Shown in pieces: positions 1 through 29,109 of a stretch of DNA of 64,000 nt. Under the pieces are notes generated by a model. That model worked only from the letters and a program-made list of their open reading frames with translations, ran no database searches and was not told where the DNA came from. A program made the position numbers and the translations under genes. The stretch spans positions 9,992,563 to 10,056,562 of the forward strand of contig CM040755.1 in assembly GCA_022829145.1 (NCBI GenBank), read 5' to 3'. The DNA is from Albula goreensis (taxonomy: Eukaryota > Chordata > Actinopteri > Albuliformes > Albulidae). Every line of letters begins with the position of its first letter. Positions within the stretch are counted from its first letter, which is position 1.

Positions 1-1129
1 TGTGTACTTTAACTTTTACTGAGAAATCAAATGTATAAATAATTAAAATGTAAACACCTAGATGCAGATTGAGTGTATGTAAATTATTTATATTCCATAT
101 TTACTGTAGTGCCAAACAACAAGACAAATATTTGCTGTATTTTCATAAAGAAAAGGAAGTCAGGTTGTAATATAAAAATGCTAAAATGGGGCACTTTAAT
201 AAACTACATTAATATAAATTCATTAAGCTCAGCCTGACAGAAAACATTAAATCAATGCTGTCTCACTAGCAATTTGTACGAAATCTGTCATAAATTATTT
301 CACATATAAATTTAAATTTTAGTTGATGCTGGAAATGGGGGGACTGGATGGATGATGGATTTTGGGATAAAGATGGGGACCGGGAAATTGGGGGTGGGTG
401 GAGGGGGGGCATCCGAGGAAAGGGGCAAAGAATATGTGGCGCCAGAGGCTGGCGATCTCCGCATGCCTGGGGAAGATTTAGTGCCAGGGAGGAGGGGGGG
501 CGGAGCGAGGGCCCATTGAGGCGGTGAATACGGAGGTGTTCAGGGCAGATTTCATGCCTGGCTGATCATAGGCTGGCAGGGCGGGCCTCGCGACAGCTGC
601 AAGGCCCGCTGGCCGACCCAGCACAAAGGCAGCATAGCGCCGCACAACAGAGCGCTTGACAGGTTGTTGACGACGGCGACCGTGTGAGGTACGGGTATCG
701 AGGCACAAAATGCTGGTAGCATTAATCGAGTGAACAGAAAAAAATTTTCCCCCCTTCTCAAACATCTCTGCCCCCCACACCCCCCAACCCCCATGTCATT
801 TCTTTGTAACTCTGCACAAGGGTTGTTACCCTGTAAATGGTTTGTTGTTTTTTTTTAAAGCCATTTTATTTCCTAAAACATGATTTGCTTCATATCCTCA
901 AAAACACATCACCCCCCGCACCCACCACCACAAACCCACATTCAAAACTTTCCTCAGACAGGATGCTATACGCTGAATCCTGGGGACATTCGGAGGAGTC
1001 GGAGTTGGAGCCAAGGCCATGCCTTCCAGCTCTCCTTGTACATTTCAGCCTGGGCTGGCTTTCAAAGGCCCGGCACCGAAAGAGCTGCCGTGCACATTTC
1101 ACTTCCACACTCACACTCACGCACATAAG

Positions 1130-1133
<4 letters not shown>

Positions 1134-1160
<27 letters not shown>
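1134..1160. repeat. (CA)n microsatellite
   Basis: Uninterrupted CA dinucleotides preceded by imperfect CACA-rich sequence from about 1,105. Confidence 0.95.
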
Positions 1161-1627
1161 CCCAAGCCCTGACCTTGGCCAGCACCTCCGTGTGGGATTC
1201 AGCCTGTGCCAGAGGAATGTGAGGTTTTTCAGGGGCTCAGGAGGCCATGGAACACAGGAAGGTCCCATTTGCCTCTCGTTTACCATGGTCCTACAATGCC
1301 ATTAGGTTCCAGGAGGGGGCGAACGTCTGCTTGCCTGCTGAAGAGGATGGCTGCATCTCTCGAGACAAGCTGGGGGAACCCCTAAGCTTCATGAACCGGT
1401 TATTTCATGCAGTCTTATCTCCATTTCCTCTCCAGTATTTTCAATGTTTCAGGAGACATTGTGGCCCTCCAGAACTAGGTTTAGCCAGCTTATTTGTTTC
1501 AGAGCCATCTTCCATTGTACTAAATAAAGAATGTTGATTAGCTGCTGGTAGCCATATTTTCACCACTGAGCCAATCAGAGAGCAGAAAGGTGTGGTTTGA
1601 GGACTTGCATATAGCTTCTGCATACAT

Positions 1628-1825
1628 TAACTTTTTTAAGCCATTTAGCTACACTCATATCCAGAGCAGCTAGCATTGTTACGCGTAATCCATTTATACT
1701 GCTGGAGATATACTGAAGCAATCCATGTGCAGTGCTGTCCTTAAGGATACAATGGAACTTCCCCTTGAGAATCAAACCTGCAATCTTTGAGTTACCTACC
1801 CTGTACTACCCTGCCAGCCATTCAA
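1628..1825 (-). mobile_element. Degenerate tRNA-derived SINE
   Basis: Read on the minus strand: a B-box-like GCAGGTTTGATTCTC, then a body with CCAGCAGTATAAATGGATTA and a tail GCTCTGGATATGAGTGTAGC. This is the layout of common fish SINEs whose tail resembles gctctggataagagcgtctgc. Ends approximate. Confidence 0.6.
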
Positions 1826-4800
1826 TCAACAGTTTGACAGAAATGGTGCAGCCAGAATTTTCAGATTCAAGTTTTTAGATACCATTATCTAAAAACTTAG
1901 GGAAAGAAATGTAAACTGTGAAACATAGATCTAAGGAAATTTGTAAGACTTAAAAGTTGTCAAACCGGTAAAAAGTCATTAAACTTTTAAATTATAGCCT
2001 ACATACACAACGTTTTGCCATATCTGAGATTATACAGTTAATATGACATAAATATTGAAGAAGGGAGCAATACCTTCTTCCCTGTCTAATCTCATCATCT
2101 CACCACAGATCCAGCAGATTCAGAAAAGGAGCACTGGACTTGGCTGCCTTGACACATCTTGTACTGTAAAGTATGATAATCTTCTGAACTTTGACCCCTG
2201 GTCTCTGGAATGCATGGAATGAGCAGAATCAGTGAAACTGGGTGTGAATTTCCTATAATTCTTGCTCCCAGTTGTTGCTAGGGGTGTTTTATCTGCCCTG
2301 AATGCATCTGCGTCTTTTCAGGAAAATATATTAGACAAGAGCTTGACTCCATTAACTCTGGTCATTTAGCAGTTGCTCTTACTAAGGGTTACTAAATAGT
2401 CCATGCAATAAGGTTAGCACACCATGCTCCATAACCATCTTTATCTTCACAGTACTTCCCATATCTGTAGCCAAACTCCACCCCTGCACTCGGCGAAGTC
2501 TATCTGATTTCGAAGGTTATCGTTACACCACATTACCCTTTAGGAATTGGTCTCACAATGGTGATTTTCTTTAGACTGGTCCTGATTTTCATCAACACTA
2601 ACACATTGTGCTGTGCGATAACATCACTCCTTATGATAACCACATTACAATTGGGTCCAGGTAAAATTCTCACACACGTTTCCCATCCTTATCTCTTTTC
2701 AAGCGACATGCATATCTTTCATATTACTCATTTGTACAAATTTGTTGAATATGAACTGATGTTACTAGGGTTACCAGCCCATAAATTCTGTTCTATAATC
2801 ATTTCCCAGTACTTTAATGAGCTAATGCGGATTTGACATCTTTTGACAGGATCATGTGGAGGCTAAATGACTGCAGCGTGGTCAGAAGTGCAAAAGATGA
2901 ATGCATTCTAAAAATTATTTTGTTACTTCAAGAGGACAGATGCTGAGGTGGTGAGGGAAAAAGGTGATATTTCACCACAGCCAAATGAAAGTAGCAGGAT
3001 TGGGTGGCAGGATCGAGGCTGCACACAGCTTGCAGGGCACGTAGGAGTTTGTGCCATGACAAGGTGTCCTTGATCCCTTCCCTCCACCGAGGGTCATGGG
3101 CGTGTGGCTTGACAAAAGTGAGGAATGCGACGCAATCCTGTCAGCTGACAGAGGGGAGGGGGGGACTTCCCCAAACCCAACCCTGCCTGCCAGCCGCCAT
3201 TCACGACTCACCCATCTGCCAACGACACTGACACGCTAACAACGCCCGCACGCTAACGATGCCCCCGGGTTCTGCAGGCCTGCGAACCATATCCCTGTGC
3301 TCAGATAGCCTGATGGTTTCAGCTCACCTACCAGCGGACTCCGTATCCTTTCCCAGCCTCTGTGTTCAGGGCTCTGGGTCTGGCCTTTGTCTCTCTGATA
3401 TCGCACCTGGCTCCTGCTAAGGCTGGGCTGGGACACAATGTAAAATGGAGAAGCAGGTACAGGACTGCAGTCCCACCTGAGGACAGGAACTTGTATCGTC
3501 CAGGAACATGCCCTTCATGCAATCACTTATGCACTCAGAGGGAAAGATAAATTTGGAACTCACTCATAAAATAAATGGATGACTTAGTTTACCATGGTCA
3601 TGAGAACACTGCAGAAACTGTGAGAAGGCAAAACAGACAAAATTGCATATCCTCTGATTAAAAACAGACACACATACTCATACACTTATCAAAATACAAT
3701 TAGCAGCACAAAGAAAAAAAAATGTTTCACATACTTGATTTAGGCGAACCTGCCAATGTTTGAAACAGGAAATTACATAGTGGCTTAGATATCTTAGAAT
3801 AAATATTAGAATATATTTATTCCAACAAAGGCAAAAAACAGACTCAGCAAATTATCCCATGCCATCCACAGACATCTCACATAATGACTGAGCTTTGCTG
3901 CCTGTAAATTAGTCATGTGACTGAAGAAAACATGCAACTACCCCAAAAACATTTTTTTTTCTCTAAAAAAGGGGACAGGTAACTGTGTTCAATGGTCCAA
4001 GACTGGGTACATTGTCCCAGTGCTGTGGGAAACTCTGAGTACTTCCTTCAAGGGTGATTATGAGGAAACTTAAGATGCGATATCAGTGACATGTATCTCT
4101 TCCGTTGGTTTAGCAAAAAAAAAAAAAATATGTAGCAATCTGTGTCTTGCCATGAGAGGTGACTTGGGTAAAACATCAGCCTCTGCCAGGGTGTTATCAA
4201 AGTAAGAGGAGCACCAGGCTCTTATGTTAAAAAGGTGAGGCAGCACAGGTGAGGAGAAACTGCTATCGCCCACAGAGACACGGTGTCATCTCCGACAGGT
4301 TTGTCAAGAGACCCAAGCCTTGACATACAATACAACACTGCCCACATAAACAAATTCTTGTCAGAAAGAGATTTGGCTGGGATAAGATTGAGGTGGATTA
4401 ACAAGAACAGCATTGTATTCTTTTTATACATTTTTTTCTTAACTTTTTTACAGGAGAGGTCAGGTACACACACTAAAAAATAAGATAGCTTTTAGCAGTT
4501 ATGCAAACATTTATTGATATCAATAAAACACAGAATGGCATGTGACCTCCTCTGAGGAAGAATTTACTCACGTTAGACTTCTTTGGGTACAGACAGTAAT
4601 GTGAACTATATCGTGTTTCTAATTCTTTCCGTTTTTTTAAACCAATTTAGACTTGGTGATTGGCCCCCAGGACCACCAACATCTATACATGCCCTTCACT
4701 AATGATAGTGTCTGTGACTGTTTTCCATGCATCGAGCCCCCATGAGAGCGCTAGCTCTAATGTAGTTTAGTGTAGTGCAACTGGTTGCCGGTCAGTACCA

Positions 4801-6559
4801 AATCAGTAGCTTTGAAAAACCAGTTCAGTAATGGCCCAAAGGACTCTGCTGAGCATAAACGCACCTTACTAACTGCTGGCCAAGGTCACCTTTGTCCCAC
4901 TACTGTGCCTTCACACCAGTCACATTTGGCTAATGACACAGCCTGGAGTCAAACCTGTGACCATAGGGAGGAAAAGAAGAGCTATCTTGTGATGTAGAGA
5001 CTGGGCATGAATGTGTGGGATATATACTGTGAGTTATGTTTTGCTGTCTCATGCACAGCTTTCCAACCTAAAGACAAAATAAAAGACAAAGCAACTCCAG
5101 CAATCATTCTGCATTAAAGAAAACAGAAACACTATCTGTACTTGAAAAAGTAAACAGTGTTCATTTGCAATACCTCCCTTGCAGTGCACCATCAACTCCA
5201 GCAACTACCAACACCATAATCTCTTTATTTACACCCCACATGCAAAAGAAAAGTTCTACTTATTTCTAAAAGGATATGCTACTGCCACCTGGTGGTGGGT
5301 CTAATCCCAGCCACCCTGTGTGGTAAACTTGACCAAGGCAGGGACAAGGACTAATCCTTCCTTTTCAGGTAATTGCGGAGGAACGGGAACAGCTGCTGGG
5401 AGGTCTTGAAATACCAATATTGACCTGAACCCTTTGAAAAACTCCCTTCACCTCCTAGCCAGCCCCCCCACCCCCAACGCACTCTCTACACTCTATCCAG
5501 TTCTGGTTCTCTTTCTTTCTTCTTCTTCTCACCTGTATGCAAATCAGCCGTTCTTGGACTCATTAATCCGGGAGGGGCGCAGTTTCAGGCACTGGGATGT
5601 TATTGGGGCTTCCTATCCACAGAACACTTATTGTACTTTGGCCACAAGTTAATTTTTACTGGAGACCAGGGTGGTTTTTGAGGACGTTTGTTAAAGATCC
5701 CTTTCATTCCCACAGCCTGCTCGGTGCGCTTTGAACTGGCGCTTTTCCCCGAAATCATTCAGCGCTGACAAAACCAGAGGCTCCTTGGGCTTCTGTTCAC
5801 TCATTTGTGAATGTGGAAGTGTTCTCGTAACCACAGGCAGAATACCAAAAATAAAAAATGGACATTCAGGGCTAAAATAAATCCTACATATACAGGGGCC
5901 AGTAACATTTTATATAAAAGGTTTACCTTAAATTATATCTTTGAAAATATGTTTTTGATTTATAGTTGAACAAGCTTTACATTTATACTATGGTGACTCA
6001 ATCATTTTAGAAGGAACATATTAACCATTCCATCTCACAAGAATGATGAAGTTGTTTTTAGGCATTCATCATTCTTTCTATGAGTAAAATAGAAAAAAGG
6101 AGGATTTGTTTGTGGAAACTTGTAAATTCTAATCCACATTTCAGTATGCTATTCTGATCTACACAACGTTTCTGTCTTGGTGAAATTAGTAACCAAATGT
6201 TGGGATATATAAGAAATTTTATTTTCATATAAATGGTCACATATCATGCTCAGCTAAAATTAAAATTAACTGCAACGGTATGATATACAATTTCAAAAAG
6301 GAACTGTACGAGTAATAATAAATACATGGAAATGAAAAGAACTGTGCAATGAATTACTCTTGTTGATTCTCATTGCCTTGTTTTTCCAAAGCACAATAAC
6401 ATTTTTGAGTAGCATCTCAGCCTGATACCCAGTGCTTAATGTAATGTCTAGTCCGGTACTATTCAGTTTTTATCATGTTTAGTCAAAGTCAATTTACGCA
6501 TATTTCAGCCTCGGTGATGCTACCGATACAAGTAAACCCTAGCTATTACCCTCACGCTG

Positions 6560-6860
6560 CATTATTCCAATCCACTCTCCAAACCTACATCTGTGGACCC
6601 TTTTTAACCCAAACACCTTGTCACCCATCAAACTCCAAACCAACTGCTCTGTTTACCACCCTAACTTTAACCTAACTGCACTGTCACCCACCTAACACTA
6701 ACTCTAACTATATGGCCCTGTCTACCAGCTTGACTCTAACCCTATGGCCCTGTCCACCTTAAATTCTCTCCATACAGCCATATACTCTCTAACTCTGACC
6801 ATACAGGTCCATACCCCTTAACTTACTAAAGCCTTGTCCCGCCTAACCATAGTGTTCTGT
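6560..6860. repeat. Degenerate CTAAC/CCCTGTC-rich tandem repeat
   Basis: Recurring pieces such as ctaactctaac, atggccctgtc and caccc at roughly 30-45 bp spacing (for example atatggccctgtctacc and ctatggccctgtccacc). Divergent minisatellite-like tract. Confidence 0.5.
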
Positions 6861-8202
6861 GCCCCCCAGCCCCTGTCCAACACTCTTAGGTAACTACAGC
6901 TCACAAAAGGAAAGCAGGGAGGGCAGACAGGCAGGGCGGACCCGGTGTCCTTATCCTGACACCTCTGAACAAAACCAACAAACGGAGAGGGCCGTGACTC
7001 CATGATAAAGCCCCACCTGGCCGACAGGTGCTGGGGGAAGTACGGAGGGGTCCACGGCTTACGGATTAACGGCCTGGCTTGCAATCGCAATCCCCTCTTT
7101 TACAGCAGGTAAAAAAAAAGGGCCGGGCCTGACGGCCAGGTGTTGGTTCTTGTGATGGGGGGGGGGGGATGATTGAATTACTGTGCTGGAGAAAGTGGAG
7201 CTGCTATATGGGCAGAGAGCATAATTACAGCCAAGGGCCCAGGGGCGAGGGCCTGAGGAACGGGGCGGGCAGCAGAGGGGCCTCCCTTTTCGGGCATCCT
7301 TCTGTCGGGTCCTGAAAGGGGGTCCGTGCGGCCGCCACACCTTCCCCCTTTCCTTTCTTCTCTTCCTCTGACGGAGAGGTGGGACCCTCGCCTCGGCGAT
7401 CATTTCCCTCACACTGCACGGTGTCTTTTACACCTCGGCCCTCTAATTATCTGGAAATCAAATCCTGATATTCTGAGGCTGAAACTTAAGATCTGACTCA
7501 GGTCCGCTGGTTTCAAAGGGGGAGAGGAGAAAGAAAATAGCCCGGTGCTCGTGAGTCAGGGCGAGGGGAGTGAGGTGATACGCTTGGGTTCTATTTAGAA
7601 AACTGACAATTTTTACTTGGAGTTGAGAAGGGAGGGTCGGTAAAGTTCATTGAGATAACCTGCTTGCTTTGTCTTGATCAACAGATTGTAAGAGGCAAGC
7701 TGTAGTATCCCCCACAGTTTTACAAGACTAGTGTCTACAAATATCTTGTACTCTAGTGACCCCTAGTTTTCTACACACTACAGACATATAGTCATATAAG
7801 TTTGATACTTCAGGTTTAGTGCTAAAAGTTTAATGCTTTCACAATAGGAGTACTCTGTTGCTCCCTCATATCTAAAGACACCTCACCACACAGGTTTTAA
7901 ATTGAAAATGCAATGACCACACCATTAGGACAAGTATTAATCAAGTAAGCTTTCTCTGAGTTTCCTGTAAAACTTAACAAAAAGAACCCCATTTTAAGTC
8001 ATGCACATGTAGAACTTTAAGAACACAAGCTAAATGTGACCGTCCGGAACGGATTGAGAGCCGCACGAGTGGAAGGTCACGCGAGTGACATCTCACTTCA
8101 GATAGACGCTGTGCTGAGCTCTCTGGCTGCGCTATCTGGCTCCCACACTATGCAGAAAGGGGAAGGAGGAGGAGTGTGAAAGACTGACAAATGCCAGCCT
8201 TT

Positions 8203-8458
8203 CAGCTGTCCCTCTGTGTACACATGCTGCAGAGTTATGGCGGCAGCTGTTGTGCAAGCACAGCATACCTACCGCTGCAATAACTGATAAGCTCCAGCCA
8301 GAGGGGAAGATTCCAGGCCTCGGCCTGTTCGCCAGGGGAAGTGTGACAGCTGCACCTCAGCTGGTCAACGGCAAAGCCGAGAGCATGACTGAGCACATCT
8401 CCGCTGAGCAGTGACTCTGGGGACGCACAGGTATGTCACACGGATCACCTGTCACCTG
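8203..8458. promoter_or_regulatory. E-box cluster, possible enhancer
   Basis: CAGCTG at 8,203, 8,244, 8,347 and 8,358, and CACCTG at 8,446 and 8,453, all within 256 bp of moderately GC-rich intergenic DNA. Suggestive of bHLH binding; not proof. Confidence 0.3.
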
Positions 8459-11400
8459 AGCTGTGTCAAACTCTTCCCCCAGACACACAAAAAAATTGCT
8501 TCAGTTGCAAACATGCTAGGACAAAATAAAAGAGGCAGCAATAAAGCACTTTCTTTCTGCTTTCCATGTAAGGTCCGTCAGGCTTTCAGCAAGCCCTGAA
8601 ACACCAATCACATGCCTGCTTTTTCTTTTAAAATACGTGTTTGAATAGAAAAAACAGCTATTAGAGTTATTTTCTTTGCGCCAGAAGGATGGTTTCACAC
8701 AAAGGCCCAGAATATTTGTAATGAACACTGACAATCCAGGGGAGCGCTCACCTGTAAAGAGCAATCAGTACATTCTTTTTACATACTACAGTCAAAACGA
8801 ATGGCTTTCTGACAGGCCTGGAATTCCAGGGGCAGCAATACCTTAGATGCTCTTTTCATCGGCTTGTGAACTGTATTAATCACTTCCAGAGCAAGTGGGA
8901 GGTGGGAGCTTTAAGTCACGTCTAAGAGCGGTCTGACAGAGAGCGCGCGGGATGAATTAACGCGCCACTGGCTTGCATTGGAGCCGCCACATTGCTGTCA
9001 TACCATGCGATGACATCATCACCATCGCTGTTATCTCTGGCATGCCAGATCTCAGCAGGGTGATGGTGGAGACTCAAACGTGCTGAGTGACATCACTGAG
9101 TGACATCACTGCCACGTGGATAATATGGCAGAATCAATCAACAGAGGCTACTTTCCCCTTCCCTTTCATGTCCCAGTTTTCGCTGTAGTGTCATTCAAAA
9201 TGGTAATGGCCGATAAAGTAAACAGCGGTACACCTAAAGCTGAGCCATACCACCTTAAGTGATGAAACACTGAAAATCTAAACAAGTAAATGGTCTTGAC
9301 AAACTGAGTGGCCTTTGTACAGAACTGGATATTTATCTAATTAGTGTACACAACTTCTGTCTAACAGCAGTAAAAGGTACCCCAACACATGGACACCAAA
9401 CTATCCCAGACTGTTAACCAATTTCATGAACTGCACATAAAGCTTGACTTGATGGTTGTGTTTAGATTTACATTAAATTATATAACCTCCTTCTACTTGT
9501 GTTGCCTGGGTCTTATTGTTAATTGTAATATCCATGCAGATCTATTATATCTACATAGATATATTCAGATTATCCTGGTTTGAATTAAATAACAAATCTG
9601 ATCCACCTCACACCAAAATAAAAACTATTTATACTGTCCATAAATGATGGACTGGTGCATTTGGTCACTACTGACAGAAACATCCTACACAGGATTAATG
9701 CTGTGACTCACCCTGGCTATCCAGATGGTGACCCAAAACTGCAGTCATCTGAGTCATGTATTGATTAATGAACCTTGGCCTAATTAGGGCAAATTCTTTC
9801 AGACCTTGGGCTTTCCGGTAAATTAAAATGGACAAATCCCTCACTGTTAATGCCCTTTACAAACGCTGTATATTCAACACTGGAACTCTAAACAGCATGG
9901 GCTTTGTTTTGTCATTTTCGGTCAGTGGACGGGGTCCAGATATTTCAGATGAACCTCAGCAGATTAGTGGTTTAGTAGAATGGATTTAGTGGTTTGTTAG
10001 AAGCATGGACTTCTCGAGGCTGTGAGTGGACGCTCCTGCTGTAGTGGGTGGGGCCAGAATCGGCCTGTACCGACCGCTCCCCAGACTGATGGGCAAACAA
10101 ACAGCGGAAGGCAGCCTCCTCTTTCATGAGTGACCCTAGCTGCTCAGTTTGCTTGCTATGCCTATTTTGTTTTAGTGTGAACGAGCTCCTTGCAGCTGCA
10201 ATGTTTGTTTGCCCAGCCTCCTGAACAAACACCCCAGAGGGAACTCTGACCCCCGGCCTCCCCCCGCCAAAAAACCCAGATGCATATAAAAGTCAGACCA
10301 ATAGGCCACCATTGACACGAGGCACAGCAGTACAAAAGTTCCTTCACTCGGGTAAGCCCCAGTGTGAAAAAGCAGCCTTTTATGAACCGTTCTGACAGTA
10401 GCTTAGGTCTAATTAAGAACATTTACGGGAGCTTTGCCTAATGGTTAGGAGAGGGCTGCCATCCAATGGCCATTTCGCTGTGAAAACTTTTGAGAGGTGA
10501 TGAATAACGTCACATCAAAAGGTGAGGTGAATGTGTCCACTACCATAAACTATGCTTATGTATGCTGTCAGACCTGCCCTGGAATGAAAAGGTGATATTT
10601 TTATGAGTTAAGAGGCACACGAACACACGCACACATGTGTACACACACATTTTGCTTTATTTTGGGTCACATTCTCTTCCGGTCCTAGAGGTGAAAAAGA
10701 GGTGAACTTGCCATCTCTGTTGGTTTTGTTTGTGAACCATTGCTAACGTGTTTGAGAAACTGCACTGTTGAGTTTTCATGTTTTGATTGATGGTAGACAC
10801 ACCTTGGTTCACAACAATATACTTACATACTATATACATACACACACACACAACATTTGTGAAATTATTGGATTTTGCAACCAGTTATCTAGAAAAACGT
10901 AGGCACGTTGCACTGCTGCAGAATGCATTCTTCCTCAGTCTTTGAGAATAAATGAACTTGTGCCCATCATCTTTAAATGCCATGTATCAGCATCTGGACT
11001 TCACTATCTGGACTCCATCAGTAATAAATATTCTGCTGCAGTCTGCAGTACTGTATGTGTCATGTATGAGGTGACAGCTTTGACTCATGCTTTTTTTCCC
11101 ATCAAAGCCTCAGATCCAGTCAGTTTCGCTGAAACTGGGGATCGTTAGCACAGGCCGACTTCAGCCGGTGGCGATTCTACTGTATGCGACCCCCTCTGGG
11201 ATAACATTTTCTTGAGTGACAGAGCATGAAACTGAGCACTAATGAAATGTGCGCTCTGTCTCCTGACACATCAATGAGACCCAGCCTTGCTGCACATCAT
11301 GACGACCTGTCACTACCTCCCTCTGAGATAAATATGTGTCACCCATCATCCTCATTCCAGCCATTTTATGACCTGTGGGAGGCAAACATGTGGCAAACTA

Positions 11401-11681
11401 CGTGTTCTTTCTTTCACATAAACTGCACATGGAAGGATTATACAAATGAATCCATTTTGATGGAACAAATCCAAAAATAGCATTTTTAAGTTATTGTCTA
11501 TACATTTTTGACAACTGCATCTCCTCGATGCTTTCTCTTACCCAAAGCCAGGTGATAAGCCTATGAACTCCAAGAACATGCAAATCAGGGGAAAGCATTA
11601 AATAACACAACATTCGGAAAACCCATGAAGATACTTTTTTCAGTAACATAAAATCTTTTTTTGACATGCACTCAACATACT

Positions 11682-11687
11682 TTTATT
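11682..11687 (-). terminator. tpcn2: Candidate tpcn2 polyadenylation signal
   Basis: TTTATT on the plus strand (AATAAA on the minus strand) is the first canonical signal I see about 1.1 kb beyond the tpcn2 stop codon. Not otherwise supported. Confidence 0.3.
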
Positions 11688-12784
11688 GCAACTTCCTGTG
11701 GATGTCACTTTAAAATCAAGTCTAACAAGGAACATCAGTAAAACTGCATACATTTATGGGACCAGGAAAGTTATTTCCAGTGAAACAGAACTCTTGACAG
11801 TTTAAGCAACTCAAAACAATGGTGCATGAATATTGCCACTTTGAGCCCACCTTGACTGAATTCATTACAAAAAAACACAGCATAAAACAACCCAATACAA
11901 CAGGCAGTTAAAACACTAAAACACATATAAAACATATCAATACTACTAAAACTCACCAGCATTTTCATAATTTGAAATTATTCTGAATGAAAACGACTTT
12001 GATATCATGACATTTCATTATTTGTTGATTAATTTTTTGCTTGGTCTTTACAAAACTCGATAACACACAGAATCAAAACAACAGAGCATTCCCTTTTATA
12101 TAGTTAACACACATCTCTAAAATAAAATTGCGGGGCTACCTCAGATTTTAAATTATGAATCAGGTTCAGCAACCATAAGACATATAAATATGAAATGATA
12201 CATTTTGGAATGTTAATAAATTGTTTGTCTGACAACATGATAAAGAAGTAAAAAGAATAAAGTGCATGACAGTGCTGCTGTGATATTTTAAACCTTATTT
12301 TCATACTTCAAAGTTCACTATACTACTAAGAGGGCCAAGTGGCCAGAGGGGAAATGTATTTGTGTCAAACAGGCTATCACACTGTTGATAAATGACTGCT
12401 GCCTTTGGTCATAAATTGTTTGATTGCCCCCAGCATTACATGAATGCAATATCAGTGATAGCCAGTGTTTTGGCTGCATTGTAACCCATGTTGCCCTGTT
12501 CATGTTGGAGGTGTGTTTTCTGTGGGTAAAGTGTAGATGGGGGTCTCAGGCATTTTTTGTCACTGAATCAGGAGTTTGTGCAGTTGCTGATATTGGTTAA
12601 AATATAGGTGGCAAGGCTTATGGGTTTGCGATCACTGGTCATGGTGCAAGTGGGAATATGTATGGGTTTGTTGTCTAGTTAAGGTACAGATCAGGGTGTG
12701 AGGAGTTTGTTCTCACCAGACCAAGTGTTGATGTGGGTATTGCTAATGGTTAAAGTGTAGGTGAGGGTGCTTAGAGGTAAGTTG

Positions 12785-27872
<15,088 letters not shown>

Positions 27873-28939
27873 TCAAGAAACCTTTAATTGTAGTATCCTG
27901 TGAAGAAATAGGACATTTCGCTCACTTGATTTGAAAGATTTGAGGATGACCAGACTGCACAACGGAAGCGAAAGTGCTGCTTGTAGCTTGACTTTTTTCG
28001 AATCTTCCCAAGAAAACTCCGACACATTCCAGAACTTATTGCTAGGTTAAATAGTTGAATTGCACGAGTTACATATTTACCTGTAGCTGTAACTTCCATA
28101 TACAGGTTCACACTTCGAGCATTCTATTCGTTATGTAGCAAATATACTCCACTCACGCCATCTGCTTTCTTAGGATCACTTTTTGTGTTTACCCACAAGA
28201 ACACCTCAAGTCAACGTTGCCAAACCTGTTCCTGAAATCAAGACTCACGCATTAATGTAATCGCAAAAGGGGCGTGTATGTAAAAGAGAAAAATACTGTA
28301 TTTCGAAGCAGTGCTTGGTTTCTTTAACTACACCGGACAGTCTAAACCGTCCATTCAGTACTGCAAGCTTTGATCCATCGAAAAGTTTTCTTTGTAAATA
28401 ATAATTATATTAATCTCAGTGGGATCTTGTCATGTTTAATCTGTTTGTTCAATTTATTTTGAGGTTTATTTAACGACGAGGGAATGTCAGATATGTAAAT
28501 CAGTCCAACATGAAACAAGCAAGATATAGCAAATATCACAAAATAAGCATTGGTTGCCCTTGATGCAAAAGTACTCTCCACATGATTGTTACAGACGTCT
28601 CTCCAGGCATTAGGGTAAAGCTATGTACAGCTGTTGTGCAAGTGAGCCTTTGTTGGTCCAGGTTTCCCCCTTCTGGTGCTGGCAGGCTGTCCTGGAGACA
28701 AAGAACATCTGTGTCTAAAACTGACTTCCCCTTTGCGAGTGACACAGTGCGAGCAGTCATTGTAAATAAGGGCGAGCAGCAGCCCAGGAATCTTCCGCAC
28801 ACAAGCGGACTCCTAATTTCCCGTGTTACTCTTTAGCTCCGCAGTTTCCCGTGATTCAGGGTGGGCGGGTCTGCTGACCTCTGGGTGTCTGTGCAGGAGT
28901 GTCAGGGTGTTTTTGGTGAGATGGACTAATATTGTACGT

Positions 28940-29109
28940 TATGAAGGGTTAGAAGGGTTCAGCCCTTCTAACCCTACAGGCACTTGAGACTTGTACCCTT
29001 CCCTAGCACTTTAATAATCTTGTTCCCAAAGAAATGCACTTTGTGTTGTAAGTCGCTCTGGATAAGAGCGTCTGCCAAATGCCTATAATGTAATGTAATG
29101 TAATGTAAT
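28940..29109 (+). mobile_element. SINE/LINE 3' tail fragment with TAATG microsatellite end
   Basis: AAGTCGCTCTGGATAAGAGC followed by GTCTGCCAAATGCC and repeated taatg. This is the widespread 3' end shared by fish L2-like LINEs and their SINEs. The 5' part contains a 13-bp perfect hairpin at 28,945-28,975. Confidence 0.7.

Larger units (their letters stand above)
1..12784. other. Non-coding flank downstream of tpcn2
   Basis: No exon with family similarity or coherent splice frame was found. Apart from the SINE, microsatellite and minisatellites listed, it holds GC-rich islands at about 360-560, 3,000-3,400, 6,900-7,600 and 8,880-9,120 inside otherwise AT-rich DNA. An E-box cluster at 8,200-8,460 may be regulatory. 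All ORFs of 60-117 codons here lack recognisable domains. Confidence 0.7.

Noticed and set aside
7059-7412. 117-codon minus-strand ORF in GC-rich DNA.
   Set aside because: Low-complexity, basic and Pro-rich, with no domain or splice support. More likely a non-coding GC-rich island.
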